DNA of 64,000 nt from Synoicihabitans lomoniglobus (GCF_029023725.1 NZ_CP119075.1:5451501-5515500); one strand, 5' to 3'. Shown: positions 7,432-17,394, counted from the stretch's first letter. Numbers and translations: made by a program. Notes: generated from the sequence alone by a model not told the origin.

Positions 7432-9453
7432 TTAGAACCGGAACGTCACTTCGCCGAGGAAGGTGCGCGGAGTGCCAGGGGTGCCGTGAAAGGTGCCGGG
7501 GGTGATGGCGCTGTAATATTCCTCGTCGGTGATATTGGTGCCCGAAAGTTGGATACGGTAGCGTTCGGCGGTGTAGCCGAGGCGGGCATGGAGCAGAGTG
7601 TAGGTGTCCTGCATGAAGGTCGGGTCCTCGGCTTCGGTGTAGTAGGTCTTGCCGACGCGAGAGACGGTGGCGCCGACGAAGAAGCCGGCGTCGGTGACGT
7701 AGTCGGCCCGCAGGTGGGCGTCATGCGTGGGCACGTAGGGCACGCGGTTGTCATTGAAGACATCCCCGGTGTAGGGGTCGGTGAAACCGCGGAGGGTGGT
7801 GTCGGTGAGGCCGTAGGAGGCCGCGAGCTCTAGGCCTTGAACGGGTCGCCAGGCGAGTTCGAGTTCGCCGCCGATGGAACGGGCGGAGTCGGCATTGACC
7901 ACCAGATAGTCGTCGGCCGCCGCCTGCGTGGCGAAGGAGCGTTCGATTTGGTAGTCGTCAATGTCGTAGAGGTAGGCGCGCACGGTGACGGAATAACGTC
8001 CGTCGGCGGTGGCGTGAGTCACGCCGGCCTCGTAGGCGGTGGTGTATTCGGCGTCGTAGGGCGCGAGGGCGGCGTTGCCGGTGAAGGCGGAGAAACCGCC
8101 CGTTTTGTAGCCCATGGCGATGTTGGCAAAGGCGGTCGTGCCGTGGCCCAGGTCCTGGCGCAGATTGAGGTGCGGAAGGATGGCGTCGGAGGAGTGGCTG
8201 GCGGGAGTGACCTGTGGAACCGGCACGGTCTCCGTGCGCACAGAATCCATTTCGGTTTTTACCAGCCGCAGTCCCGTGGTGAGATCGAGCGCATCCGTCA
8301 GCGCGAAGGTGGCTTCACCGAAGAGGGCAAGGTCGAGCACGTCGAACTGGTAGTCGGATTGCTCGAACGTGAATCCGCCGAAATCGCGGGTAAAGGAGCC
8401 GTTGGTCTGGCCGTCATTGACGAAGAAGCCGGCGCGCCAGGGAAAGGCGGCGTCGTCGTGAGCGGTGAAGATGATCTCTTCGGAGAGATTTTTTTGGGTG
8501 AGGGTCGAACCGTTGCCGAGTTCGGCGAAACCGAAGTCCAGGGTGTTGGAGTAGGGGCCCATGTCCCAATGGGAGAAACCGGTGGTGGTGGTCAGGCGGC
8601 CGCCATCGGTCGTGACGGCGGCAGTGAGGGCGGCGTTGAAGGCGTCGAGGTGGGTCTCGCCCTCGGCACTGCGTTGCACGGTATAGAGCGGGCCGAAGAG
8701 CGGCACGAGGGGTTGAGCGCCGTCGCGGGCACGCAGGGCGTTGAGGAACAAGGTGAACTCGGCGCGTTCGGACGCGCGCCAGCGGAGGCGAGCGAGGGCG
8801 CTCTGCGTTTCCTGCGGATCAACGTCTTGATTGAGTGTGGTATTGCGCACGTAACCGTCGCGTTCGCGCCAGGTGGCGGCGACGTAGGCGTCGAGTTCAC
8901 CACCGGCGGCGGAAGCGCCGGTGACGGTGGCACTGCGGGCACCGTGGTCGCCGACGGCGAGGGTGAGTGAGCCGGTGGAGGCGGTGGGGTTGGTCGGCGT
9001 GGAGAGCAACAGGATGCCGCCCGGGCCGCTGCGTCCGAAGCGGGTGCCGGCCCCGGGGCCGCGCAAGAGTTGGGCCTGGGCGAAGCCGGTCAGGTCGGAA
9101 GGAAAAGTGAAACCGCTGCCGAGGGGCAGGTCGTCGAGGTAGACGGTGACGGCGGGAGCGCCGAAGATGGGGGTGTTGGTGAGCCCGCGAATGGCGAAGG
9201 TGTCGGTGAAGGAGCGCGACTGATTGCTGCCGACGGCGAAGCCTGCGATCTCGGCGGCGAGGGTCGGCAGGGCGAGTTCACCGGGAGCGGCGGTCGGATC
9301 GAGCGTCAGATCGGTCGTGGGACTGGCGCTGGTCGTGGTGAGCCGAGTGGCGACGACTTCGAAGGTGGGGGCTTCGACGATCGTCGGAGACGATTGGGCG
9401 AAGGCACTCAGGGTGGTGATGGCGAATAGAACGGAACGAGATAGGGGCTTCAT
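7432..9453 (-). CDS. TonB-dependent outer-membrane receptor
   Basis: A 673-residue outer-membrane receptor for energy-dependent uptake of an unknown large ligand (siderophore-, vitamin- or glycan-like). The start MKPLSRSVLFAITTLSAFAQ is a signal peptide, preferred over an upstream frame start at 9486. The plug domain is at about residues 30-155 (FAIRGLTNTPIFG, VTVYLDDLPLGSGF, AQLLRGPGAGTRFGRSGPGG, ILLLSTPTN), followed by a beta-barrel with many alternating aromatic strands (YKTGGFSAFTG, AYEAGVTHATADGRYSVTV) and a terminal Phe strand ending in TFRF. It follows the sigma locus on the same strand but is upstream of it with its own terminator between, so it is a separate unit. No riboswitch was recognised in its 5' region. 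Confidence 0.93.
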   Translation of the reverse strand: MKPLSRSVLFAITTLSAFAQSSPTIVEAPTFEVVATRLTTTSASPTTDLTLDPTAAPGELALPTLAAEIAGFAVGSNQSRSFTDTFAIRGLTNTPIFGAPAVTVYLDDLPLGSGFTFPSDLTGFAQAQLLRGPGAGTRFGRSGPGGILLLSTPTNPTASTGSLTLAVGDHGARSATVTGASAAGGELDAYVAATWRERDGYVRNTTLNQDVDPQETQSALARLRWRASERAEFTLFLNALRARDGAQPLVPLFGPLYTVQRSAEGETHLDAFNAALTAAVTTDGGRLTTTTGFSHWDMGPYSNTLDFGFAELGNGSTLTQKNLSEEIIFTAHDDAAFPWRAGFFVNDGQTNGSFTRDFGGFTFEQSDYQFDVLDLALFGEATFALTDALDLTTGLRLVKTEMDSVRTETVPVPQVTPASHSSDAILPHLNLRQDLGHGTTAFANIAMGYKTGGFSAFTGNAALAPYDAEYTTAYEAGVTHATADGRYSVTVRAYLYDIDDYQIERSFATQAAADDYLVVNADSARSIGGELELAWRPVQGLELAASYGLTDTTLRGFTDPYTGDVFNDNRVPYVPTHDAHLRADYVTDAGFFVGATVSRVGKTYYTEAEDPTFMQDTYTLLHARLGYTAERYRIQLSGTNITDEEYYSAITPGTFHGTPGTPRTFLGEVTFRF

Positions 9454-9729
9454 GACAAAAGGGCGCGGAGAAGCGCGGATCGACAACGGTCATCGATAAC
9501 GTGGAGTCCGCAAATTAAAGCGACTGTTGCCAGATTTTTGCGACGTGCCCGGATCGGCGGGGCGGGTTTTCGGGCAAAACGTATTGATCTCCGTGGCCGA
9601 GGTGGAGCGCAGTAGAGGAAAGGCGGGGGAGCATTGTCGGGGTTGATATGCGGCGATCGGGAACAATTAAATGCCAACGCGTTTCAACGAGGTGAAATAT
9701 TTGAAGACGAGAGTGAGTTTCAAGGTGCG

Positions 9730-11958
9730 ATGAAGAAACGAGTTACGGGAGCTGGATCATGGATGGCAATGGGCGGTGCGCTCATGGTCCTGGCGGGGCA
9801 TTGGGAGCTGATTCGACGGTTTGGCACGGTGTTGCCGTATCGTGACTCGTGGCAGCTGACGGGCGTCGAACTACTCGGTCCGTGGGTCGACGGGACGCTC
9901 GGTCCCGGTGCGTTCCTGCAATCCTTAAACGACCATTGGCCGGTGCTGACGCGCTTGCTGTCCTTTGGGCTGGTGAGTTTGAACGGCCAATGGAACAACC
10001 TGCTGGAGACGACGGTGAACGCCGGGATCCTGGCGCTGGCGGTCGCGGTGTTTCTGCGCACGATTTTACCCGGCATGGCCCGGGCTCCGGCGACGATTTT
10101 TGCGGTGATGACCGGCGTGGTGATGGCGCTGCCGATCACGTGGGAAAATACGCTCTGGGGCATTCAATCCCTGCCGTATCTGCAGATCCTGCTGTCGTTG
10201 GTCTATTTTCGCGGGGTGGCGACGGCGCGAGCGATCGATGCGCGATGGGCGGCCACGCAGGTCGTGGGCGGATTGGTTTTGTTGACGCAACATTCGGCCA
10301 TCATCGCGCAGGTGGCGGTGGTGCCGTTGCTGGGGTGGCAATGGTGGCGGGGCGTCGCCGATCGGGGGGCCGTGCTGGCGTCGTTGGGCGTGGCGGTTGC
10401 GACGCTGGTGGGCTTTGGGTTGTTTGTCCCGGCCATGGAAACCACCGCGCATATGCGGGCGGATTCGTGGGCCTTGGGAGTGGAGGTGACGCTGCGGCAA
10501 CTCGCCTGGCCGACGGGGCATCCGGGGTGGGCGTTTCTATTGTGGGCGCCGTGGTTGGTCCTGGCCCTGGATCGACTGGGACGTCGGCGGGTGACGCCGG
10601 CGCTGGCGTTTCTGTTGGTGACGGGCCTGTGGGTCGGTGGGCAGGCGGCGGCAATCGGCTACGGACGGGGAGCGGGCGCGTTGACGCATGTGTCGCGTTA
10701 CGGGGACTTCATGGCGCTGGGGTTTTTGGTCAACCTGGCCAGTCTACTGGTCCTCGCCCAACGGTGGTGGTCACGTCCGCTAGCGCGCGGGGCATGGGTG
10801 GTGCTGGGCGTGACGATGCTGGTGGTGGCGTGGCCGGGGTTTCGCTGGGAGACGATGGGAAGTCACACCGAGTTCAATCTCAGCCGACGACCCGCGGAAA
10901 ACGCGGCCAATTTGCAGCGCGTGGGCGACTACATCGCGACGCGAGATCCGGCGGCGCTCGCGTTGGAGAACGGCGGGGCGACCTTGTTCACATATCCACC
11001 GGCCGTGCAGGGGTTGTTGGATCGGGCAGGATTCAGAGCGTTGTTGCCCCCGGAAACGGGAGCGCCGGAATCACGTTCGGATCACGGGCGATTGGGCGGG
11101 CTGGTGGCGGCAATGTTGTGGCAGCCGTGGATGCTCGCGGTCGCCGGACTCGGTGGTATCGCCTGGGGGGTTGGACGGTTTCGAAGTGACACCGATAACC
11201 ATCCTGTCGGCGGTCTTGCCCCTGATGTTTCGGGGTGGACGCCTCGCGGCAGCCTGCTCGGCGCCGTGGGGGCGGCGGTGCTGATGACGGGATTGTTGGC
11301 GGTCTGGCCGGACCCTCTGGTTTTCGATGCCGACCGGCGCCTGCGACTCGGATTCGCTCCTCCGGACGCGCCGATCACGGTGCGTGATGATTTGCAGTGG
11401 GCTTTGGTGAGTGAACACGACGCCGATGCGGCGAAAATGCCGGGCGCGGTGTTGTCCCATCCCGTGGCATGGCGGGAACTGGCCACCGGCACCGCGCTGG
11501 ACGGTGCGACCACGACGCGAGGGGTATTTGCGAGTTCCGCGTTCACGATCGAGGCCGATAGGTTGGCGGTATTGTTTACGGGACATCCCTGCGCGCCGGG
11601 CAGTGCGATGCGGTGGCGGCTCGATCCGCCCCACGGCGGGGAAGCGGAGTGGCGGGCTTACGTGGGACCGAATCCGGCGGGAGACTGGGATTGCTGGAGC
11701 GAAGATGTTTCCGCCCATCGCGGCTGGAAGGCCTCGCTTTACTTGTTTGACGGTCGCGAGGACGCGGTGGGTTGGGTGGGAGTGATGGCGCCGGTTTTGA
11801 CGAACGATGCCGAGTGGCCGGAGGGTTGGCTCACGCGACTCCGCATCGAGCAGGCCAACGCATCCCACCGCGTGGTGGCCGGGGCGGCCGCAGTGCTGTG
11901 GTTGCTGAGTTTGGTGGCGGGAGCGTGGCAGTTTCGCCGTTCGGCTGACCGGGGCTAA
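9730..11958 (+). CDS. polytopic membrane protein, possible glycosyltransferase-like
   Basis: A 742-residue protein with about ten hydrophobic helices between residues 10 and 510, a soluble beta-rich domain at about 520-705 and a final helix near the C-terminus (VVAGAAAVLWLLSLVAGAWQ). The motif near the N-terminus (LPYRDSWQLTGVE, then SLNDHWPVLTRLLSF) resembles the acidic loop and helix pattern of polyprenol-phosphate-sugar-using GT-C enzymes, but I cannot name a family. The ATG at 9730 is preferred over an upstream frame start at 9634 because AAGGTG precedes it by a few bases and the earlier residues look non-coding. It stands alone between a divergent receptor gene and the convergent pfp gene. 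Confidence 0.75.
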   Translation: MKKRVTGAGSWMAMGGALMVLAGHWELIRRFGTVLPYRDSWQLTGVELLGPWVDGTLGPGAFLQSLNDHWPVLTRLLSFGLVSLNGQWNNLLETTVNAGILALAVAVFLRTILPGMARAPATIFAVMTGVVMALPITWENTLWGIQSLPYLQILLSLVYFRGVATARAIDARWAATQVVGGLVLLTQHSAIIAQVAVVPLLGWQWWRGVADRGAVLASLGVAVATLVGFGLFVPAMETTAHMRADSWALGVEVTLRQLAWPTGHPGWAFLLWAPWLVLALDRLGRRRVTPALAFLLVTGLWVGGQAAAIGYGRGAGALTHVSRYGDFMALGFLVNLASLLVLAQRWWSRPLARGAWVVLGVTMLVVAWPGFRWETMGSHTEFNLSRRPAENAANLQRVGDYIATRDPAALALENGGATLFTYPPAVQGLLDRAGFRALLPPETGAPESRSDHGRLGGLVAAMLWQPWMLAVAGLGGIAWGVGRFRSDTDNHPVGGLAPDVSGWTPRGSLLGAVGAAVLMTGLLAVWPDPLVFDADRRLRLGFAPPDAPITVRDDLQWALVSEHDADAAKMPGAVLSHPVAWRELATGTALDGATTTRGVFASSAFTIEADRLAVLFTGHPCAPGSAMRWRLDPPHGGEAEWRAYVGPNPAGDWDCWSEDVSAHRGWKASLYLFDGREDAVGWVGVMAPVLTNDAEWPEGWLTRLRIEQANASHRVVAGAAAVLWLLSLVAGAWQFRRSADRG

Positions 11959-11991
11959 AAAAAACCGGCCTCCTGGGGGGGAGACCGGTTG
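11958..11991 (-). terminator. rho-independent terminator of pfp
   Basis: AACCGGTCTCC pairs with GGAGGCCGGTT (one G-T pair) on the minus strand, followed by TTTTTTTT. It is 25 bp after the pfp stop codon and overlaps the end of the convergent gene ending at 11958. Confidence 0.85.
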
Positions 11992-12016
11992 AAAATACGG
12001 GAAACGAAAGCCTCGC

Positions 12017-13276
12017 TTAGAGCTCGTAGGATTCGAGCTGCCGTTGGACGCGAACCTTGTCGAGCTTGGCGAAGACGGGCAGGCCGTTCTCGTGCGGGAC
12101 GGCGGTTTCACCTTGGATGAGCGGGGTGGCGAAGCGCACGAACTGGTAGTTCATGGAAATGCCATCCTCGTTGATCCACTCCTTGGGAAGCTTCTTCACG
12201 CCGTTGGCGATGTCGGCCAAAGGCGCCAGACCGGTTTCGACCGTGTAGTGGTCGGCTTCGCCGCGGAGCAACGTGACCATCTTGTCGGTCTCGCCGTTGA
12301 TGGCGGCGAGCACGGCGGCTTGACCCGCGAGGAAGGCCTCGTCGGCGTCGGTCTTGGAACCGTTGGTGACCGCGGCGCGTTGGGCGATGCCGAGTTTGGC
12401 GGTGCGGGCCTTGACGGCGGGAATGTTGGCTTCAACGAGACCTTGGAGGAATTCGGCGGCGCCGCCCAGTTGGGCGTGGCCGAAGGCGTCGGTGGCTTCG
12501 GCGGCGGCGACGTAGTTACCGTCGGCATCGATGAGGCCCTCGCCCACGACGACGAAGCAGTGCTTCTCGCGTTTGAGGACGCGTTGCACGTCGGCGATGA
12601 ATTTTTCGGCGGAAAAGGCGACCTCGGGGAGGAGAATGATGTGGGGCGGGTCGTGCGGGTGGTCGCGACGTTTGGCGAGCGAGGCTCCGGCGGCGATCCA
12701 GCCGGCGTTGCGGCCCATGACTTCGAGAATGGAGACGAGATCGCCCTGGCCCATGGCCTCGTGGTCGCAGGCCATCTGGCGCACGGTGGTGGCGACGTGC
12801 TTGATCACGGAACCGTAGCCGGGGCAGTGGTCGGTGACGGGCAGGTCGTTGTCGATCGTCTTGGGGATGCCGATGACGCGCAGCTCGTAGCCCTGTTCCT
12901 GGGCGAGCTTGGAGATCTTGTCGGCGGTGTCCTGCGAGTCGTTGCCGCCGGCGTAGAAGAAGTAGCGGATGTTCTGCGCTTTGAAAACTTCGAGCACGCG
13001 CTCGTAATCTTCCTGCTTCTTGAGCTTGTAGCGGCAGGTGCCGAGGGCGGCGCCGGGAGTCGAGCGGAGGGCGCGGATGGTCTGCTGCGATTCGGAGGCG
13101 AGATCGATGAAATCCTCGTTGAGGATACCCAGCACACCATTGAGGGTGCCGTAGATTTCCTCGATGCAATCGTGGTTCAGCGCCTCGGCGACGACGCCTT
13201 CGATGCTGGAATTAATGACGGCGGTGGGGCCACCGGATTGGCCCACCAAAACGTTACCTAGGAGTTCTTCGGCCAT
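12017..13276 (-). CDS. pfp: pyrophosphate-dependent 6-phosphofructokinase
   Basis: A 419-residue enzyme that phosphorylates fructose 6-phosphate, very probably with pyrophosphate and reversibly. Motifs: N-terminal nucleotide/PPi loop VLVGQSGGPTAVINSS, FYAGGNDSQDTADKISKL (Asp where ATP-dependent enzymes have Gly in GGDGS), PKTIDNDLPVTDHCPGYGS (Lys in place of the Gly of PGTIDND, the hallmark of PPi use), and EVMGRNAGWIAAG. The length is that of the long PPi-PFK group. It has its own terminator. A 14-bp palindrome at 13382-13395 lies 106 bp upstream. The donor is inferred from the two diagnostic positions, not measured. Confidence 0.93.
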   Translation of the reverse strand: MAEELLGNVLVGQSGGPTAVINSSIEGVVAEALNHDCIEEIYGTLNGVLGILNEDFIDLASESQQTIRALRSTPGAALGTCRYKLKKQEDYERVLEVFKAQNIRYFFYAGGNDSQDTADKISKLAQEQGYELRVIGIPKTIDNDLPVTDHCPGYGSVIKHVATTVRQMACDHEAMGQGDLVSILEVMGRNAGWIAAGASLAKRRDHPHDPPHIILLPEVAFSAEKFIADVQRVLKREKHCFVVVGEGLIDADGNYVAAAEATDAFGHAQLGGAAEFLQGLVEANIPAVKARTAKLGIAQRAAVTNGSKTDADEAFLAGQAAVLAAINGETDKMVTLLRGEADHYTVETGLAPLADIANGVKKLPKEWINEDGISMNYQFVRFATPLIQGETAVPHENGLPVFAKLDKVRVQRQLESYEL

Positions 13277-13381
13277 GGTGTGTGTCTAAAAGTATCAGGA
13301 AAGGGATTCGTGAATGAGAACGGGCAAGGTGGCGCGCCGGGAGACCGACTGGCAAACGTAATTTTGGGGAAGTCGGCGCGT

Positions 13382-13395
13382 TCCATCCGGATGGA
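13382..13395. promoter_or_regulatory. 14-bp perfect palindrome upstream of pfp
   Basis: TCCATCCGGATGGA is a perfect palindrome in the 147-bp gap between pfp (start 13276, minus) and the stop of the upstream gene. It could be an operator for pfp; there is no other support. Confidence 0.3.
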
Positions 13396-13423
13396 CTGAA
13401 TCGGTCGTCGGCTTGGCGGATTG

Positions 13424-15250
13424 TTAATCTGTGCCAGATTGCGTCAGTTCGACCTCGTCGACCAAATTCCGCAGCAATTCCTTGTAAATCCCTCCGGGAT
13501 GCAGGGCGAGAGCACGCGAAGCGAGGGTCTTCGCCATGGAGGCCTCTCCGTTTTCATGATACATTTGCGCAACGCGGTAGGCCAATTCGGCATGCCGAGG
13601 AAATAACCGAAGACCTTCGCCCAGTTTTTCCCATTCGGTCTTGGTCGGAGGTTCGTCTCTTTGGGCCATGGTGCGAGCCATGAGCAAATAGACTCTCTCG
13701 ATTTGTGGTTCATAGCCACTTGCTGATTCGAGAAGTGCGAGAATCGGGCGTGCTTGGGGGCCCGTTAAGGAGTGTTGCTCGATTGCGTCTGCGGAGACGA
13801 GATCCTCAAACATTAGTTGCGCGAGCTCGAGGTGGGCGCGGGGACGAGTGGCTCCAGCAGTGACCGCATTCTTCAACAAACGACGCGCGTTAGCGCGGTG
13901 GCTGGCCTCCAATTCCGTCAAACCGGCTGCCGTGAGCAGATCAGGGTCCGGACGGTGGGAGCGTTCGTGACGTTGGAGGGTTTGCCGGGCTTTTCCCAGA
14001 TATCTGGCGGTCAAGTCCGGTCGGGTTGAACGCACATAGTTGGTTTCGAGTCTTTCCCAGTCCCCTCGAATTCGAGCGATCTGATCGGGCTGTGCTTTGG
14101 AGAATTTAAGGTCAAGTCGCTCGACGGGATCCATGCTCCAGCGATGACGTTTCTCCAACGCTATCTTGAGGTAGCCACGTCGCTGGTGTTCGAGTTCGGC
14201 GAGAGTTTGGCCGAAACTCTCCTCCAAAAGGGCCTCCGTGACGGGCTCGGCACAGGCGCGCTCGACCAGGTTCCAAAATGATTCACGCCGCGATGATGGG
14301 GCGTCGGGATCGAGAGCCCATTGCGCAAAGAGTTCCATCTGCAGTCGAATGGCGAGGAATTGCCCAAAGTCGTTGGGCGCGCCGGTGGTGAGGCGCGGGT
14401 CGAGCAACTTAGGCAGTGGTAGAAAGGTGGCAGCGAGAGATTGCGGATCATCGACTGCCTCTGCGGTGGTCGCCTCGTCTACCCATTCCATACGTTCCAA
14501 GGTGATCGTGCGCTCCGAGAAATCGCAGCGATTATACAGGCCTAGAAATCCGGTGGTGAACCATTCTGGCAGGGTCGGGGTGCGTTTCCCCAGTAGGTGG
14601 GCGACGAGGGTCGACCGCAGTGAAATGAGAAAACGATTGTCATGCCCGGACGGCACGAGCGTGAAAATGACGACTTCATCGAGATCGGTCAGTCGCAGGT
14701 CCGTGAAAAACATGGACGGCTCGGACGAGGAGGACGGTTCCCGATGCCTCGACTGTCGTGCCATGGCGTCCGCGCTGGTTTCCGCCACCCCGCGACTGAA
14801 CAATGGGTGCGGTTCTCGCATCGTCTCAAAGGGACTGGGTTTATCCTGCGATGGCGCCGGGCGGGCGTGGTCGGGCAGGGCTCGCAGCATCGCGGCCACG
14901 GCCTCCTGGGTTTTGCGCGGCCACAGGTTTTCGTCGTAGAGGATGAGTTTCGTCGGCACGTCATGGTGTCCGATGAACTGCGGTGGCAATAGGAACTCAA
15001 GTCGCTGATAGGCTGAATAATAAGCTTGGACCAGTGTTCGAGATTTTGCGTCGTTGCTCCGTGTCAGAACTTCGAATCCGGGCAATTTAGCGTAGCGCCA
15101 TGACGGGCCCGTCACTGATTCTTCGATCACAAACGGCGGCAATAGCACCGGCGGCTCGGGTGCTGCGGTTGCCGCGTATCCCATGGCCATGCTGGCCAGC
15201 AGAGCCGGGATTCGGAGGAGGCTGCACGTGTCGGGGTCAAGCACTTGCAT
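13424..15250 (-). CDS. hypothetical protein with peptidase-MA-like and TPR-like parts
   Basis: A 608-residue protein; the start MQVLDPDTCSLLRIPALLAS gives a weak signal-like hydrophobic segment ending in GYAATAAP. Residues about 40-330 resemble gluzincin-like proteins with the pattern FEVLTRSNDAKSR near the start and LPEWFTTGFLGLYN after the catalytic helix, but the position where HExxH would sit reads LRSTLVAHLLGKR, so any protease would be dead. From about residue 390 the protein is helical and ends in TPR-like repeats (LFPRHAELAYRVAQMYHENG). I do not know its function. It is transcribed toward pfp but with a 147-bp gap. Confidence 0.7.
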   Translation of the reverse strand: MQVLDPDTCSLLRIPALLASMAMGYAATAAPEPPVLLPPFVIEESVTGPSWRYAKLPGFEVLTRSNDAKSRTLVQAYYSAYQRLEFLLPPQFIGHHDVPTKLILYDENLWPRKTQEAVAAMLRALPDHARPAPSQDKPSPFETMREPHPLFSRGVAETSADAMARQSRHREPSSSSEPSMFFTDLRLTDLDEVVIFTLVPSGHDNRFLISLRSTLVAHLLGKRTPTLPEWFTTGFLGLYNRCDFSERTITLERMEWVDEATTAEAVDDPQSLAATFLPLPKLLDPRLTTGAPNDFGQFLAIRLQMELFAQWALDPDAPSSRRESFWNLVERACAEPVTEALLEESFGQTLAELEHQRRGYLKIALEKRHRWSMDPVERLDLKFSKAQPDQIARIRGDWERLETNYVRSTRPDLTARYLGKARQTLQRHERSHRPDPDLLTAAGLTELEASHRANARRLLKNAVTAGATRPRAHLELAQLMFEDLVSADAIEQHSLTGPQARPILALLESASGYEPQIERVYLLMARTMAQRDEPPTKTEWEKLGEGLRLFPRHAELAYRVAQMYHENGEASMAKTLASRALALHPGGIYKELLRNLVDEVELTQSGTD

Positions 15251-15592
15251 GACTCCCAGGCTAGGGCGTGCGGCACGTGCTTCAATCCTCAAGCGCGTGG
15301 TGTGACCTCGGTGAGCGCGCGTTTACAGGAAGGGCGAGGCCGGGACCACGGACCCCGGTCGGCGTTGAGCGGCGACTTCCGATTGGGGTGTGTTTTGGAA
15401 ATACGAGGTGACATCGCAGGGAGCGCGGTCGGTGGCGGTCGCGGGAGCCGCGGGTTTTTACCCAGACGTCGCTGAATATCAGCACGGGTAGGCGATGCCC
15501 CCCCGGGCGCGTTACGATGGGGATGCACTTAAAGGTCAACGGATGGAGTCACCGTTTGCTGGCCGACCACTCACCCTCAATTCACGCGCACC
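15251..15592. other. intergenic region with a nested TACCC palindrome
   Basis: No gene is supported here. The only structure seen is TACCC (15459-15463) paired with GGGTA (15486-15490), enclosing GCTGA-ATA-TCAGC (15471-15483). The TACCCAGA start is shared with sites at 20765 and 22326. It may be a promoter or operator for either flanking gene. Confidence 0.35.
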
Positions 15593-15814
15593 ATGTCTCA
15601 CGCTCTCCTGTTCATCGCCCTACTTTATCTGCTTTCCCTCGCCGTTTTTGTCTACGAGGTCGTCCGCGCTCCGGTTTGCGACGAGGCGGGAAGACCGTTG
15701 CTGCCGCAACCGTTGCGAGGCGCTCGGGTCACGGCCGCCCGGCGGCCGAAAGTGCGGTCTGCCGCGGCGCGCCCATTCGGGCTGCTGCGACCTACAACAG
15801 GCGGCCGGGTTTGA
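15593..15814 (+). CDS. small single-span membrane protein, doubtful
   Basis: A 73-residue frame starts MSHALLFIALLYLLSLAVFV, a convincing transmembrane helix, then VYEVVRAPVCDEAGRPLLPQ and a basic tail. Its last 22 bases overlap the 3' end of convergent purB. There is no good ribosome-binding site. The hydrophobic helix is unlikely to arise as a shadow because the region has no gene on the other strand, but the tail may be longer than the true protein. Confidence 0.4.
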   Translation: MSHALLFIALLYLLSLAVFVYEVVRAPVCDEAGRPLLPQPLRGARVTAARRPKVRSAAARPFGLLRPTTGGRV

Positions 15815-17252
15815 GACTCGAGGCGCCCTTGACCTTGCGCGCGGTCGCGCGAGCGGTGTCGACAAACGTGTCGACCTGGGCCGGGGCGGCCCCGACAAAA
15901 CTGCCGGTGTCGGCCAGGATCGCATGAATCGCGCTCGCATCGAGACCGAGGCGGTCGTCGGCGGCGAGCCGCTCGACCATGCCGGGCTCGCGGCCTTCGC
16001 GGATGGCGGCGGCGGAGGCCAGAGCGTGTTCTTTGATGGCGGCGTGGGCGGTTTCGCGACCGGCACCTTTTTTAACGGCGGCCATCATGATGGTGGTCGT
16101 GGCGAGGAAGGGCAGATTGCGGGCGGACTCGGCGGCGATGACCTTGGGGAAGACGGTCAACTGGTTGAGCACATTGAGGAGGGTTTCCAACAAACCATCG
16201 ATGGCGTAAAACGCATCGGGCAGCGCCACGCGGCGCACGACCGAGCAGGACACATCGCCCTCGTTCCACTGGTGACCGGCGAGCGCGCTGGTCATGGCGA
16301 CGTGGCCGGAAAGGATGGCCGAGAAGCCGCAAATGCGCTCGCAGTTGCGGGCGTTCATCTTGTGCGGCATGGCGGAGGAGCCGACCTGACCTTTTTGGAA
16401 ACCCTCGGTGAGCAGGCCTTGACCGGCCATGAGACGCAGGGTGGTGGCAAAGCTCGCCGCGGCGGCCCCGATTTGGTGAAGCGCGGAGACGACCTCGAAA
16501 TCGAGGGTGCGCGGGTAAACCTGACCGACGGCACCGAGGGCGGATTTAAAGCCGAGGTGCTTGAGCACGCTTTGTTCGAGGCGGGCGACTTTTTTAGCGT
16601 CGCCGCCGAGGAGCGTAAATTGGTCGAGCTGGGTGCCGACCGCGCCCTTGAGGCCACGGGCCGGGTAACGGGCGGAGAGCTCGTCGAAGCGGGTGAACGC
16701 GGCGAGCAGTTCCTCGCCAAACATGGCAATGCGTTTGCCGAGCGTGGTCGGTTGGGCGGGCACGTTGTGGGTGCGGCCGGTCAGCAGGATGTTGCGGTAT
16801 TGCTTGGCGCGTTTGGCGTAGCCGAGCAACGCGGCGACGGTCTTTTGACGCACGACGGTGAGCGAGCGCAGGATCTGCAATTGCTCCACGTTTTCGGTGA
16901 GGTCGCGGGAGGTGAGGCCGAGGTGAATCGATTCGCGACCGGCGAGGCCGTTGAACTCTTCGATGCGGGCTTTGACGTCGTGCAACGTGACGCGCTCGCG
17001 GGCATCGATCGATGCGAGATCGATCTGGTCCTTCACCTTTTCGTAATCGGAGATCGCGGCGGCGGGAATGGCGATGCCGAGCGAACGCTGGGCCTTCATG
17101 ATGGCGATCCAGTAGTCGCGTTCGATTTCGACGCGGCCCGTGGGCGACCAGATGGCTTTGATCGCCGGGGAGGCGTAACGCTCGGCGAGAACGTTGGTGA
17201 TGGCAGGTGCGATACGGGTCGCGGGAGCGGGTTGGGCGGACTTCTTCGGCAT
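15792..17252 (-). CDS. purB: adenylosuccinate lyase
   Basis: A 486-residue cytoplasmic enzyme that cleaves SAICAR and adenylosuccinate to release fumarate in purine synthesis. It has the fumarase/aspartase superfamily signature GSSAMPHKMNARNCE, the catalytic His context TGRTHNVPAQPTTLGKR, and HLGLTSRDLTENVEQLQI at the N-terminal active site. The N-terminus has a short extra basic segment (MPKKSAQPAPATRIAP). The length is typical of the longer PurB type. It stands alone; no other pur gene is near. Confidence 0.95.
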   Translation of the reverse strand: MPKKSAQPAPATRIAPAITNVLAERYASPAIKAIWSPTGRVEIERDYWIAIMKAQRSLGIAIPAAAISDYEKVKDQIDLASIDARERVTLHDVKARIEEFNGLAGRESIHLGLTSRDLTENVEQLQILRSLTVVRQKTVAALLGYAKRAKQYRNILLTGRTHNVPAQPTTLGKRIAMFGEELLAAFTRFDELSARYPARGLKGAVGTQLDQFTLLGGDAKKVARLEQSVLKHLGFKSALGAVGQVYPRTLDFEVVSALHQIGAAAASFATTLRLMAGQGLLTEGFQKGQVGSSAMPHKMNARNCERICGFSAILSGHVAMTSALAGHQWNEGDVSCSVVRRVALPDAFYAIDGLLETLLNVLNQLTVFPKVIAAESARNLPFLATTTIMMAAVKKGAGRETAHAAIKEHALASAAAIREGREPGMVERLAADDRLGLDASAIHAILADTGSFVGAAPAQVDTFVDTARATARKVKGASSLKPGRLL

Positions 17253-17394
17253 GGCAGGACCGGCGAGCGTGGCGTTTCCACGGTCCGGCTGCCAATGGCA
17301 AAAATGGCGACTCCCGGGCAGTGAAGGACATTAATCCACGTGGCCGGGGTGTTTTGGGTTGGATGACCTGCCCTCACGGCTAGGTTGAGGCCGC

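Noticed and set aside
15495..17324. 609-residue plus-strand frame opposite purB.
   Set aside because: It is the high-GC antisense shadow of purB; Gly/Asp-rich with no domain.
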